A stretch of DNA of 64,000 nt from Bilabrum cf. latius. Taxonomy: Eukaryota; Bigyra: Bicosoecida; Bigyra; Bicosoecida. Each line of letters opens with the position of its first letter. Within the stretch, counting starts at the first letter, position 1. Below are positions 35,420-46,265 of this stretch, piece after piece. The stretch is taken from positions 1 to 64,000 of the forward strand of contig OZ237744.1 of NCBI GenBank assembly GCA_965178125.1, written 5' to 3'. The notes under the pieces are model-generated. The model was not told the DNA's origin and did not search any database. It was given only the letters and a program-made list of their open reading frames with translations. Made by a program: the position numbers and the translations under genes.

Positions 35420-35606
35420 TTACGAAGTATCAACACTCTTCATAACACACGCATAGATGGTTTGTATTGATACAAGTCCCCGGGGAGATCTACGAATAGC
35501 GAAAGGAATTGAACCGGAAGTAGCACTGCTGGCAGTTGCACCTTGCCAGTGGCAGAGCCAAGTTCGAGGTGGCTGCTGTCATCCATTGAAACGCGGACAA
35601 GACAAC
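35420..35606. promoter_or_regulatory. probable bidirectional promoter, tail-anchored protein / EF-hand protein
   Basis: This 187-bp gap is the shortest divergent gap in the window. The plus-strand frame is open upstream to 35457, but the next ATG (35607) begins MGN and fits better. The call is positional. Confidence 0.4.
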
Positions 35607-36368
35607 ATGGGGAATAGGACAGCCAAACCGGTCGTTCGGTACGAAGACGTGGTAGGAAGCATGAGCGATGATGTATTCAGATAGATGCAGGCAGCGTTCG
35701 CCAAGGGAGCTGAGGGCTCAACAGAGTTAACGCAGGAAGCTTTTTGTGACTCAGTGAGTGACAAGATTGTATAGTTGGGGATATGCTCGCATCAAAAAGT
35801 GACGAGCTCAACTAATTCGGTTCATTTCCCCGTTCTTGCAAGGGCATATCTTCTTTTTCCAAGCTTTCCTCCATATTATTCCTGTCAGGTAGCTGCTCCT
35901 TTGCGCGACAAATGGGGAGCAGGAGTTGCGGAACGTTTATTTCAAGTGATGTGCACGAATGGAAAGGCTGTTCTGAGCTGGGAAGAGTTTGCCTAGGGTG
36001 CTTGGGTTTGCGCTTGCGGGAAGCAAGACCAGCGAATGCTTCTATTGTTCCGAATGTTTGATCGCGATAACGACGAGAAGGTTACGAAAGATGATTTGGA
36101 ATCTACGCTGGCAGCAATCACTTGCAAGGGGGGTCCTTTCGAGGACGCGGTCGCGCCTGCGGAGGCCACAGAGGTTGGCAGCCGATCTGCAGCAGGAGCA
36201 GCTGGAAGGACACCGCCGTTGATATTCTTGCTGCAGAGCGGCTTGCTGGTCGACATGTACGCCAGCAGAGATGGGACAATATCGTTTCCCTCGTTCAAGA
36301 GCTGGGCCGAAACCGACAGAGAGATGCTGGCGTTTGTGCAGGACCTGGGTGGCGTGGTGGGGTCATGA
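35607..36368 (+). CDS. EF-hand calcium-binding protein
   Basis: Exons 35607-35753 and 35889-36368, with a 135-nt intron (GTGAGT...TGTCAG); 208 residues, TGA stop. It begins MGNRTAKP, a possible but weak N-myristoylation site. An EF-hand loop DRDNDEKVTKDD (Asp at positions 1, 3, 5 and 12) is preceded by a LLLFRMF helix, the arrangement of calcineurin-B/CIB/recoverin-type proteins and of the EF-hand half of MEAK7/TLDc proteins. A second, degenerate hand may precede it. No TLDc domain follows before the next gene. Role inferred: a calcium sensor, possibly membrane-associated. Two TAG codons (35685, 35994) are read as Gln. The exon junction is strongly supported because both frames meet in phase. 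Confidence 0.75.
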
Positions 36369-36535
36369 TTGAACTCCTTACTACGTGTTGATTCAATAGT
36401 ACGCATAAGACTGAGACGGTGGCACCAGACCGCATGTGCTTTAGCCGCATCTGCAGGTAACGTGGGGTTGCAACGCCGATCCCATGATCCTGCTGCATCC
36501 AGTTCAGTGGAATCCACGATGTCCACCGCTGCACC

Positions 36536-39500
36536 TCAGAGCTCCACGGGCTTCGCCTACGGCTTCCTGAAATGCCTCATCTGCGCTCCGGGCGCCTGCG
36601 GCTTGAATGGTGCCATGGCTCCGTACGGCCTGGCGAGGCCAACCTCCGACGGAACATAGGCGTTGAACCGGGGCTATGCCGCGGTGGGGGCCCCTTTGGC
36701 TGTCCTCGGTGCCGCTGCCTCCGCCGCTCGCTTGGCGGCCTCCTGCAGCCTCCAAGTTTCCTTCTCCTCCTCCCTTAGCAGCATCCTCTGCGCCCGCTCC
36801 GTCGGTGCATCCCCGGGGCCCTATTTCACCGGCATCATGGTGGGCAGCCCGTCCGGCCCAATGACTTCCTCACCCTCTCCTCCCATCGTCCCCTGCCCTG
36901 CCCTGGCCCTGTCTCGCGCCTCTGAAAGCTCCTCGTCCGCCTGCCCCTTCTCTTGCTGCAGCTTGACGGCCGCCGCCTGCCACATGCTCAGCTCGCTCAC
37001 GGCCGCCATCATCTCCCTCGTCAGGGCGCGGATCTTTCCTTGCAGTGCCGTCACACGGACGGCCCTCCCCGAAGCCTCCTCCCTACCCCCTTTGGCCTGC
37101 GTCCTCAGCTTCTCCGCCACGGCCGTGACCTCCTCCAGCACAAGCTCCTTCTCTAGCAGCTCCTCCCGCTTGCTGCCCAGCCGCGCCTCGAGCTCCTCCA
37201 CAGTGCCCCGCAGGTTGTCCTCGTCTGGGTCCTGCCCCTCCAGGGGGGCCCAGCGGTCCGCGAGCCCAGGATCCTCGAGCTCCTGCGCCAGCCTGACCGC
37301 CGTGTCTCTGGCGTCCCGCACGTCTTTCTGCAACGTCAGCACCTTTTCCGCGAGCTCCGGCAGCCTGGGGAACTTGGCCCTGGACAGCCGCAGCTGCCTC
37401 TGCAGCTCCCTCTTCCTGAGCTCGAGCCCCTGCATGCCGCCCTCGGACTCCTTCATGGCGGCCTCGCCCCTCTGCAGCGAGTCCTCGTGGGCGGCGCTCT
37501 TCTCGTATAGCACGCACAGCTCGTCGTTCCTGTCGATCACCTGCACGCCAGCGAAGTTTCTCGCTTCCACAGCGGCCTCGTACTGCTGCTTGAGCTTGAG
37601 CATCTGCTTCTCGGCGCGCGCGATCACGCCCGTGAGGCGGTCGATCTCCCCCAGCTGGTGGCTCACCGCCTCCTGCCTCTCCCGGAACACGGCCCGCTCG
37701 CGATTGCACTCGGCCCTCCTGGCCTTGAGCCTCTCCTGCGACTTGGCGAGCGCGTCCTTCTCTCGCTGCAATGCCTGGTCCTTGGCCCCGCTCTCGCTCT
37801 GTAGGATCTGCAGCTCGTGGGCCAGAATCTTCACGCGCTCCTTCCTCTCGGCGAGGGCCTGGGCCGCCGCCTGGATCGCGTTCACGTAGCTGTTTCGCTC
37901 CGCCTTCACCGCCTCGTACAGCTCCCCCGCGTGCTTCAGCCTGGCCTCCACCTCGGCGTGCTGCTTGGCCAGGTCGTTCAGCGCCAGCCGCTTCATGCCT
38001 CTCTCCTCCTCCGTTGCGGCGATGTCCCTCCTGACCTTCTCGAGCTCCCGGGCCTTGGCATCTCTCGCCTCCTTGAGGTCTTGCATCTGCCGAGTCGCCC
38101 TCGCCTCCTCCCCCCTCCACCCGTCCCTCTCCTCCTCCAGCCGCCGCTCCTCCGCGAGCACCTCGTCCAGCGCACGCTTGCTCCTAGACTCCTTGCCCAT
38201 CTGCTCCCGCACCTTGAGGGTCAGCAGGTCTAGCTCCGCTGCCAGGGCCTCCAAAGTCCGCTGCTTCTCCTCGTGCTCCCGCCGGAGCCCCCGCAGCGTG
38301 GCCTGCGACTCGTTCACCGCTGCCTGGGCCTGGGGCAGCACGGCCCGCGCCTAGTTCGCCAAGTCCACGCGCCGCCTGAGGTCCTTGAGTGCCCTCGAAT
38401 ACCTGCTCTGCCTGGCCTGCTGCCCCTGCACCGCCGAGCGGAGTCGTGCCTCCGCCCTCGCCGCCCGCAGCTGCGCCTCCTTCTTCCGGTCTACCAGCTC
38501 GGCCTGCTCGTCCCTAAGGCTCCGGATGCTTCGCTCCACCTCCGCGGCATCGTGCTGCCGCTCCTGTACGTCTCTGTGGTGCGTCTGCAGCTGTTCCTCG
38601 GCCGCTTTCTGCACGGCCTTCGTCTCCTGATGCTTGGCCGCCGTCTCGACCCGCCGCTGCTCCGCCTCGTCGCGCTTGGCCCGCAGGCGCTGCACCTCCA
38701 GCCGCACCTGCTCTAGGGCCTTCTGCACGCTGCCCAGCTGCTTGCCCAGCCTGTCAGGGTTGGCCCTCACTCGGCGCCACTCGGCTCGCATGGTCCGCAG
38801 CTGCGATTCGCCTCCCTCGGCCGAGGCTTGTGCCGCATCCAGGCGGGATGTGAGCCGCGCCCTGTGGGTCTGCAAGTGCTTGTGCCGGCTCTCGGCGGCC
38901 GCAAGATCGGACTGCGGAGGAAGAATTGGGGAGCAATCGTGCAATAGAAAGGGGGTGGGCGCATGAACAGAACAGGACAGTCCCTGCGCGCTGGGCAACT
39001 CAGGGCAACTCAGTCGACGGCGATAGCTCACATCTGTTGAAGCGATCTGCGACCGCAGCTCAGTGAGCACTGGCTCGACCAGGTCTTCATTTTCTTTCCG
39101 CACCGCCTTAAGTTCCTCTCGTCGCGCTGCCTCTCGCTGCTGCAACTCGCTCAGCTCGAGGTGCAAGGTTCCATTCTATCGCTCGGCTTCAACCTGTTCC
39201 GAAAGTGCCTTCTCTTTATCTTCAACCAGCCTGCGAACATCATGCGCTAGCTTGTCTTTCTCTAATCGGCTTTTCTCCAGCGCTATTCTCTCCTCTCGCA
39301 CGCCCTATCGCAAAGCGCGGGCCTTCTCAAGGAAGGATCGCTCGCGGTCGAAGCTATCCTTTACAGCATCGTGTAGCGCCGCAAGCCTATCCCTCAATCT
39401 ATCTGCCTCATCCTCAGACAGGGTTCCACTTGCGCGGGCAGCGTCGAGTTCAACGGCAGCGTCCTCCACGCGAACTGGTGGGAGAGACGGCGGCACCGCG

Positions 39501-39541
39501 CTAGCCGGGATTTCGTCCGATGCAGCAGGTGTTCCGGCCAT
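36536..39541 (-). CDS. CCDC146: CCDC146/MBO2-like ciliary coiled-coil protein
   Basis: Exons 39032-39541 (170 codons) and 36536-38911, with a 120-nt intron (GTGAGC...CTCCGCAG) that is itself free of TAA and TGA; 961 residues, against about 955 in human CCDC146. Most of the chain is heptad-rich coiled coil (about residues 30-870). The C-terminus carries a conserved motif, [18 protein letters not shown] then [18 protein letters not shown], resembling the end of CCDC146. CCDC146 (MBO2 in Chlamydomonas) is a centriole/axoneme coiled-coil protein needed for flagellar waveform and sperm tails. TAGs at 38351, 36821, near 36691 and elsewhere are read as Gln. Family assignment rests on length, coiled coil and C-terminal motif; another ciliary coiled-coil family is possible. 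Confidence 0.7.
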
Positions 39542-39755
39542 ACTGGGCGCTGTAGTACAGTTAATCCAAGTCGATAATACAAAGAATCTTTGTTGTCCAG
39601 GAAGCTGTTCAGATTTATCTGTATTGCAACCTAAGTTTCCGTTTGCACGCACAATACACGCAACAATAAAATCCGATTAAATCCGCAAGCACCGGTGGAT
39701 TAATGCACTGCCACCATAGCTTGCAGTCAAAGCCCAGCGAGACAAATAACGAATC

Positions 39756-42700
39756 TCATACGGCAGGGCGCCTATCGGGCCAGTACACGAGCGTCATCCT
39801 GGCCTCCAGCTCCCCGTTGGCAAGCTCGTCGTGGTCCTCTGCTTCTGGCCCTCGGCCCGACCGGCCCCACGGACCCGCAGAGCCCCTGGTTTCTCCGGAA
39901 GCATTCGACCGGCGACCCGCGCTGCGCCCCCTGCCATCGTAGTCTGCACCACCCAGAAGCGCCGACTGGAGACTCGCGTCCGATTCCGATCGCTCTCTGC
40001 CCCCGCCACCCACCAACGAGGCAGCGTCGTCCATCCCGCCGAATCCACCGGTGGACGAGGCGATGGATCCGGCGCGGCTTCTTCCTGCCACGGACCCCCG
40101 CCGCGATCGCGAGCCCCACCGCCTTCCCTTCCCCCCACGACTGCCGCCGCCACCGTCCCCGTTCACGGATCCGGAGCCGAAATCAGCGTCCGAGACGGCG
40201 GAGGCGCGGCTGTCCGATCGCGTCCGACCAAACGCGCCGCCCGCCGCCCCGCCCGCCGCCCCGCCCATCAGGGAACGTTCACCAGAGCTCTCCGTCCGAC
40301 CGCGAACCGGCCTCCCTGCGCCTCCCTGGCTGGGAGCACCGGCGCGGCCACCACGTGCCCTTGCCCCGGCCCTCGCTCTCCCTCCGGCACCGAGCCTCCA
40401 CCGCCCGCCTCCGTTTCTCCTCCGCTGCACCTGCTTCCTGCCCCTGGGCCCCCAGAACACGAGCACCCCGGGCCCGCGGCGCAGGTCCCCGTCCCTCTGT
40501 GCCTGTTCCCCCGGCTTGAGCATGCTCGCCACGAGGTCGGCGCCGTCCTGCAGGTAGGTCGGCAGGGCGCCATGAGCCGGCGTCTGCTGCCCTGCAGCGC
40601 CCCAGCGACCGCGGCTTTTCTGCGCCGATGCCACTGCGGCATCTTGCTCCTCCATGGCCTGCAGCAGACTCCTGCGGGATGCTTGCCCGAAGGCAGTCTC
40701 CGGCTCGTCCCCGTCCCTAGACCGCTCCATGGCCTCCCTGTGCAGTGGGGGACCACGACCCGACCGGCTCCAGGGAACAGCGTGCTGACCGAGCACCTTC
40801 GTTCCCGAGCCAGTCCCGTCTCCCGTGGCGTCCATCAGCCCCGTGCCGGTTGCCCCTGCGCCCCCGTGGCCCTCCAGCAGTGCGGCCTCTGCCCCGCTCG
40901 GCCTGGCCTCTTCGAGCAGCCTCTTGGATAGCCTGCAGGCCCCGTGGAAGGGCACACGCACGGCCGACCCCACCTCAAAATCCAGTTGCTTCCTCGACAC
41001 GTCCATCTCCGCACGCGCCGCCGCCCGTCCCACCCTGGCCTGCGTCTCTTCGAGCCCAACGGCAGCCATCGCCACCTGCATGGGCTCGCGAAGGAGGGCT
41101 GCATTCGCGCTGGGCGGCAGCCTCTGCACGAGGAAGACCAAGTAGTCAGGGGGCGGCGAGAGTGGGGCGCCCAGCTGCACCGCAGGCTCCTCTTGCTCCT
41201 GGTCCCGATGCTCAAGTCTGGTCCCCTCTGCGGAGGGGCTCGCCTTGTGCTCGGCTGCACGATTCGCCCCATCTGTCGACTGGAGAGTTGCCGCGCTAGA
41301 GGTTTTCTGCTGCGATGCGCCTGCATTTTTCTTGGCCTCGTCTTGCAGCAGCCGGAGCAGCCCGCCCGGCGTGCGGGCCGCTCCCAGTCCAGCCAGAGCA
41401 GCCGTGCTGCTCGCAAGCTCATCCGGCGGCACCACAGCCCCTAGCCAGCCCCTTCCGGTCCTCGTGTCGGCATTGGCAGCACTCGCCCGAAGTGCTTGTG
41501 CAAGGGCAGCCATCGGTGGCTCCCATCCGCTTACACGCACAGGCGCAGTAGCGGCTTCGAGCAGATCGAGAGGCGACGGCCGGCCGTTGCCGTCGCACCG
41601 CTCCACCAGCGCCCGCCACAGTGCCATGCGGCGACCTGAAGGCGCGCGCAGAACTAGCTGCACGGCAGCTCCCAGGTCTCCTATCCTCGTGAGCATAAGT
41701 TCGAGCGCCTCCCGCTGCAGTTGTCCCCCTGTTGCAGCCTTGCTCCTTGCCTCTGCCTCCAGCTCGGCACGTTTCGCCTTGTTGCGAGAGGAGCGGGAGA
41801 GCCCGGCACGCTTGCTCCGCACTGCAGCCTCCTCGTCGTACACCGCCTGCGATTCCTAAAGCAGCAATCGCACACATGCCACAGCTACAGATCGTGAGGC
41901 TGCTGCAGCAATGGCTCCTATTTCCGAAATAGGTTCTTCCTGGCTCCCAGCGGCAGAAGATGCCGCACCACCGTCCCGCTCGCGAAGTCCATCAAAAAGC
42001 TTGAGCCATCTTCTAGCCCTGTCTAACATAGATGATGGATTGCCCGCTGCACACAGTCCCACTAGCTGCTGAGCCCGCCTTGGCATGGCTGCCAGGCCAT
42101 GCGCGAACAACAGCTCGTGGAGAAATCGCCTGTCCTCGGCAGAAAGAAGCTCGTCTTGCTTGCCTGGTTCGTCGGCTCCCAGTGCCCCAGGCTGATCGTC
42201 TCCCTATTTCCCCCCCGCGGGAATGCCCTCCTTGGCAGCTTCCTCGCCACTGCCTCTGTTTCCAGTCTTGGCCGCCTTTGGTTGAGACCACCCCGCTGGC
42301 CAACAGCCGGCGAGAGCAACGAGCAGCAGCAGTAAATCACGGCGCTTCCTGGCTGCCACCACGTTGGGAGTAACATCCTGCAAGGACGCGGCACCAGAGC
42401 TTGGCATAGGCGGTAGGCTGTCTGGGCCATGCTACTTGCGGTCCGATGGCGCGTGGTGCTGCAGTAATCGATGGACAAGGTCGGTGGCTTTCACTCGACC
42501 CGCACGCACGGCCCCAGCCAGCCACAAGGCAGCGTGTTGGCCCCATGCCTCGAGAAGCACGGGGCAGTATTCCACCAGGCTGCGGGCCAGGGCCCGGCGC
42601 CCCGCATCGTAGCCCATTTCGCCCTCACGGGCCTCTTTCTCACAGCGCGTGTCGCAGTATGTGCACGCCACTGCAGCCATCAGCTGCGACTCCACTGGAG

Positions 42701-45700
42701 CATTCAGTGACGTTTCCCAGTCCGACACTTGTGCCCCGGTCCACCCCAGCATGCAGTCGTCGCCCAGGTACTTTTCAGCTCCACTCGCAGGGCGCAGCAC
42801 TGATCCAGCGCTCACCTCTGCAAGCTGCTCCCCGAGCATAGCGCCTTTGAATTCTCCTACTTGCTCGTTTGCAGTGCCCGTGCTGCCTGCCCTTGCCTCT
42901 GCCATGGCCATGGCATAGCTGCGAAGAGACTCTAGCTGCTGGTTCAGGCTGGACCGGGCCTAGCCCGCGGCATGCGACAGGACTGCTAGCGACCGCAGCC
43001 TGGTGCTGGCTAGCAGCAGCGGGACCTGCATGGGCTCGCCATTGCTGCGGGCCGCCGAAGCTGCATGAAGCGTGCGGCGGACCGCTGGTTTTGAGATCGC
43101 AAGGAGACAATCTAGTGCAACCGAGCCCCTCCTTCGCAGCAGAGCTCCCGACAAAACTCGGGCATCCCTGCAAGACACCGCCAGGCCTAGCTGCAGCTGA
43201 TCACCGGTCTAGGCGGCACTATCAAGGCCCTCTCCCTGTGAAAGCACCGCGTCGGGCCCGGGCATGCCGCTGGCGACACCCACCGTCCACGCGTGCGCAG
43301 CGAGGAGGAATGCAGCCGGGGCCATGGAGGACAGGGCCAGTCCTGCGAGGCCGACGAGGCCCGCGCATGCATCCGACTCGCTCGCGGCAGACTCTGGATT
43401 GGAGTGAACTCCAGTCGTTCTGCACGCCATCGACAGCGCAACTTGCCGGTGGATGGCACTGTGCCCTTCGCCGGTAGCACCCCGACCACTGGCGGCCCCT
43501 TCGCTTGTGGTGGCGTCACGGTCTGCCTCTGAGGATCCTAGCCCGGCGTCGGTGTCCTCTGCGTATGCATCGATGAGGTCCCCGAGCCACGTGTGCAAAG
43601 TCGCGGCGCTGAGGATGCCGCGCCACTCCTCGCGCTCCTCTGCGGGCGAATCACCTCCGTTGGCGTCCGTGTCATCGTCCTCTTCGGGGGCCTGTCGGAA
43701 CGAAGGGAGTCCGGCGCCTCGTTGGGTAAGGCTTCCCGCTCGCTTGACCGCGCTGATCCACCGGCTGGCTGCAGCTGCGCGCCCTTCGGCACGCAGCCAG
43801 AAAGCCGCCAACACGGCTGCTTCCAGGCTGCGGTCTGGCACGCCCTCACGCGTGCCATCAATCTGTGCGCCTGTCTCAGCCCGTGCCGCATCGCCCGGTG
43901 GCACCTCACCGCCCGGACCGCCGATGCTGTCGCTTGCATCCTTGCACACCGTGGGCAGCGACAGCCACCACTGCAACTCGCCAAGCTGGTCGCGCCAGCC
44001 GCCGCCCACAGCCGCTTCTGAGGAGGGCGGCCCCTCGAGCAGTGCCGTTAGTATCCGTGAAACTGCAATGCGCTGCACCCTTCGCACTAAGGATCGGTCC
44101 AACGGCATCTGTGCGCGAGCTTCGGGCCACGGTGTCCTCGCATGTATGGAGGCCTGTGCAGACCCTGGTGCGGAAGCGGCCTCAAGTTTAGTTGGTCTGC
44201 CTGCATCGAGGGCATGCTGAACAGTGGAGCAAGCCTTTTCAAATTGCTTCCTCAGCAAAGCCTCGCGCACGATCTCGGTCGGCCCGACCGGCTTGGCGAT
44301 GAACACCGCACCCGGTGTGCGAACGAGCAACCAGAGGCGACCGTCCCACGCAGACTGGAGACCCGGCCCACCATCACTCAGGCCTGCGTGAGCTGGAGAG
44401 GGCGCTGTTGCGCCTGGCACTCGCCGGATGCTCAGCAATTTGCAGGAGCTTCCCTACCTGCTGTCCTCGCCTGCATTCGAACCACCATCGGCTGGCGAGT
44501 CTTCCGGTGCACTGCTAGCCAGATCAGATGCATCATCTGCAGGCCTGATCGATCTGTCCGATTCTTTAGATTCTTCTTCCACGCTAGTAGTCCCATTGCT
44601 GGCGGATGCGCCGCTGCTCTTCCAGGATAGCTAAAGCACAGCGAGTCGCAGAGAGGCTGGCCTCGCAGCTGGTGCAGCCTGCGAACCACCCGCGCTCTCC
44701 TCCGGTGCTTCCCCAGTGCTATCATGACCCGCTGGCAATGCTTCGGACTAATCACACCCTTCGTTCCAAAGCAGGACCGCGAGCCGGTCTGATCGCGCAG
44801 CCTGGCTGGCTGGTCCTCGCGCGGCATGTCCGGAGCATCTGGTCAGACCAGCGATTGCGCTGGGCATCCATGCCGTTGCGACGCACCGAAAGGAGGAGGC
44901 CGAATGCGCGTCTGAATCCCGCGGGTTTCCTGCAACTGATGACCCTGCGCTCGTGCTTCTGCTAGCTTCCTAGCGCTCCAGCACCCGCAACCGCCTGCCC
45001 CAACCCACTGCCAGACGGGTGCTCGACAGCCAGGCTAGACGGGGAGGGCAGAATCGATCCAGTGCCTCCCTTCGGCGGGCGTGCTCCGCCTCCTTACTGA
45101 CTGCTCCCCCGCTTGCTCTTGCAGCCGAGCCCCCGCTGCCCCCCGACTCAGCCGCAGGGACGGAGGGCCTCGTATCCACGCCCACCTTGAGGGGGGGCCC
45201 TCTGACGTCAGCGATGTTGACCTGCTGCAGGCTAGTCCAAGCCACGAAGGGGGACACGGGCCGGGCAGGGTCTCCGACTGTAGGCGCCCACGCAAGAGCT
45301 GTGATCTCGCCGTGCTCTTTCGACTGGTCTTGGAACAGGTGCCTGTGCGGCCACGGCTAGCCCTCAAGCGATCCCTGTGTGGATGCTCGCGCCGACCCGC
45401 CACTGATCGAAGGGCTAATCCCACCACCCAACGGATTCAACGGAAACATGCTAGTTGTTGACTTATCGGGGCTTGGATGTGGGTCATTTGTTGCAGGGGG
45501 CAGTCGGGGAGGGCGCACAAGCACAAACCTTCGCGATCTGCCCGGTACCACAGCGCCGGCGCTGCGCTCCAGAAGAGGATCAGCAGAGCTAAACAGCGAA
45601 TCGCCACTACTTCTATCAAACTTCTATCCAACGCATGGATGGACTGCCAGCGCACTCGACCGACCACCAAGAGGCAGCCGCGCGGCTGCACCGAACGCAG

Positions 45701-46129
45701 CCGAAGAAAACGTCAACGCTGGTTGGAGCCGCCGTAGTCCACCAGAATGCTACAGACAGACCTGACTCATACCCAGCATTGAATCTTCTCCTGTTGACCC
45801 GATAACTGTGCACTGGGTGTCGACGTCAAGAGCTGCAACGGCGCCCTCATGCCTGCGGGCCTTGAGCCCGATCCTACCGAGCCCATCAGCGATAACAATT
45901 TCTCCGTTACGGCATCCCAAGATCTGCATAGCATAAATTAGTGGACTAGGGGCCGAATCATGCTTGCATGTACGGCAGAAAGCTCGAATAATGCGCAGTT
46001 GGCAAGACTTACCAAACAAGAAGATCTCAATACAGACGCAGTGCAAGGGCTTTCTCGGAGCAATTTACCGAGCGATCCACCGACGGAAGAAACGATGTAC
46101 TCGTATTGCGAGCCTTCATGAGCTGACAT
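39756..46129 (-). CDS. VPS41: VPS41-like HOPS subunit, very long
   Basis: Exons 46013-46129 (39 codons) and 39756-45923, with an 89-nt intron (GTAAGT...ATGCAG), the only GTAAGT donor found; 2,094 residues, TGA stop. The N-terminus YEYIVSSVGGSLGKLL, then LGCRNGEIVIAD, HEGAVAALDVD, STGEDSMLGMS and later HGEITALAW/FVAWTSLQQVNIADV follow the WD40 propeller of VPS41. After a linker come helical segments like clathrin-heavy-chain repeats (EIVREALLRKQFEKA). HOPS tethers late endosomes and vacuoles through Rab7. It is over twice human VPS41, because of Ala/Gly/Ser/Arg-rich insertions, and the last ~250 residues are Arg/Gly/Ser low complexity. I see no C-terminal RING. VPS8 of CORVET is the main alternative. 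Confidence 0.6.
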
Positions 46130-46265
46130 GAACCCTAACGCACAGCTGCAAGTATGCCGGTGGCTGCGAAGCTGTTGGTGCGCTCGTCATCGCCACGGTA
46201 GTTTGTGCGTGTGTGCGTCCGATTCAGCCTCGTGATATGATAGGCAAAGTTTATTACGTAACTCA

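Noticed and set aside
36663-37889. 408-codon Ser-rich plus-strand ORF
   Set aside because: It is the antisense of the CCDC146-like coiled coil. Lys/Glu/Arg/Leu codons on one strand give Ser/Ala-rich open frames on the other.
39831-40931. 366-codon Pro/Arg/Ala-rich plus-strand ORF
   Set aside because: It is antisense to the low-complexity C-terminal part of the VPS41-like gene, with no motif of its own.
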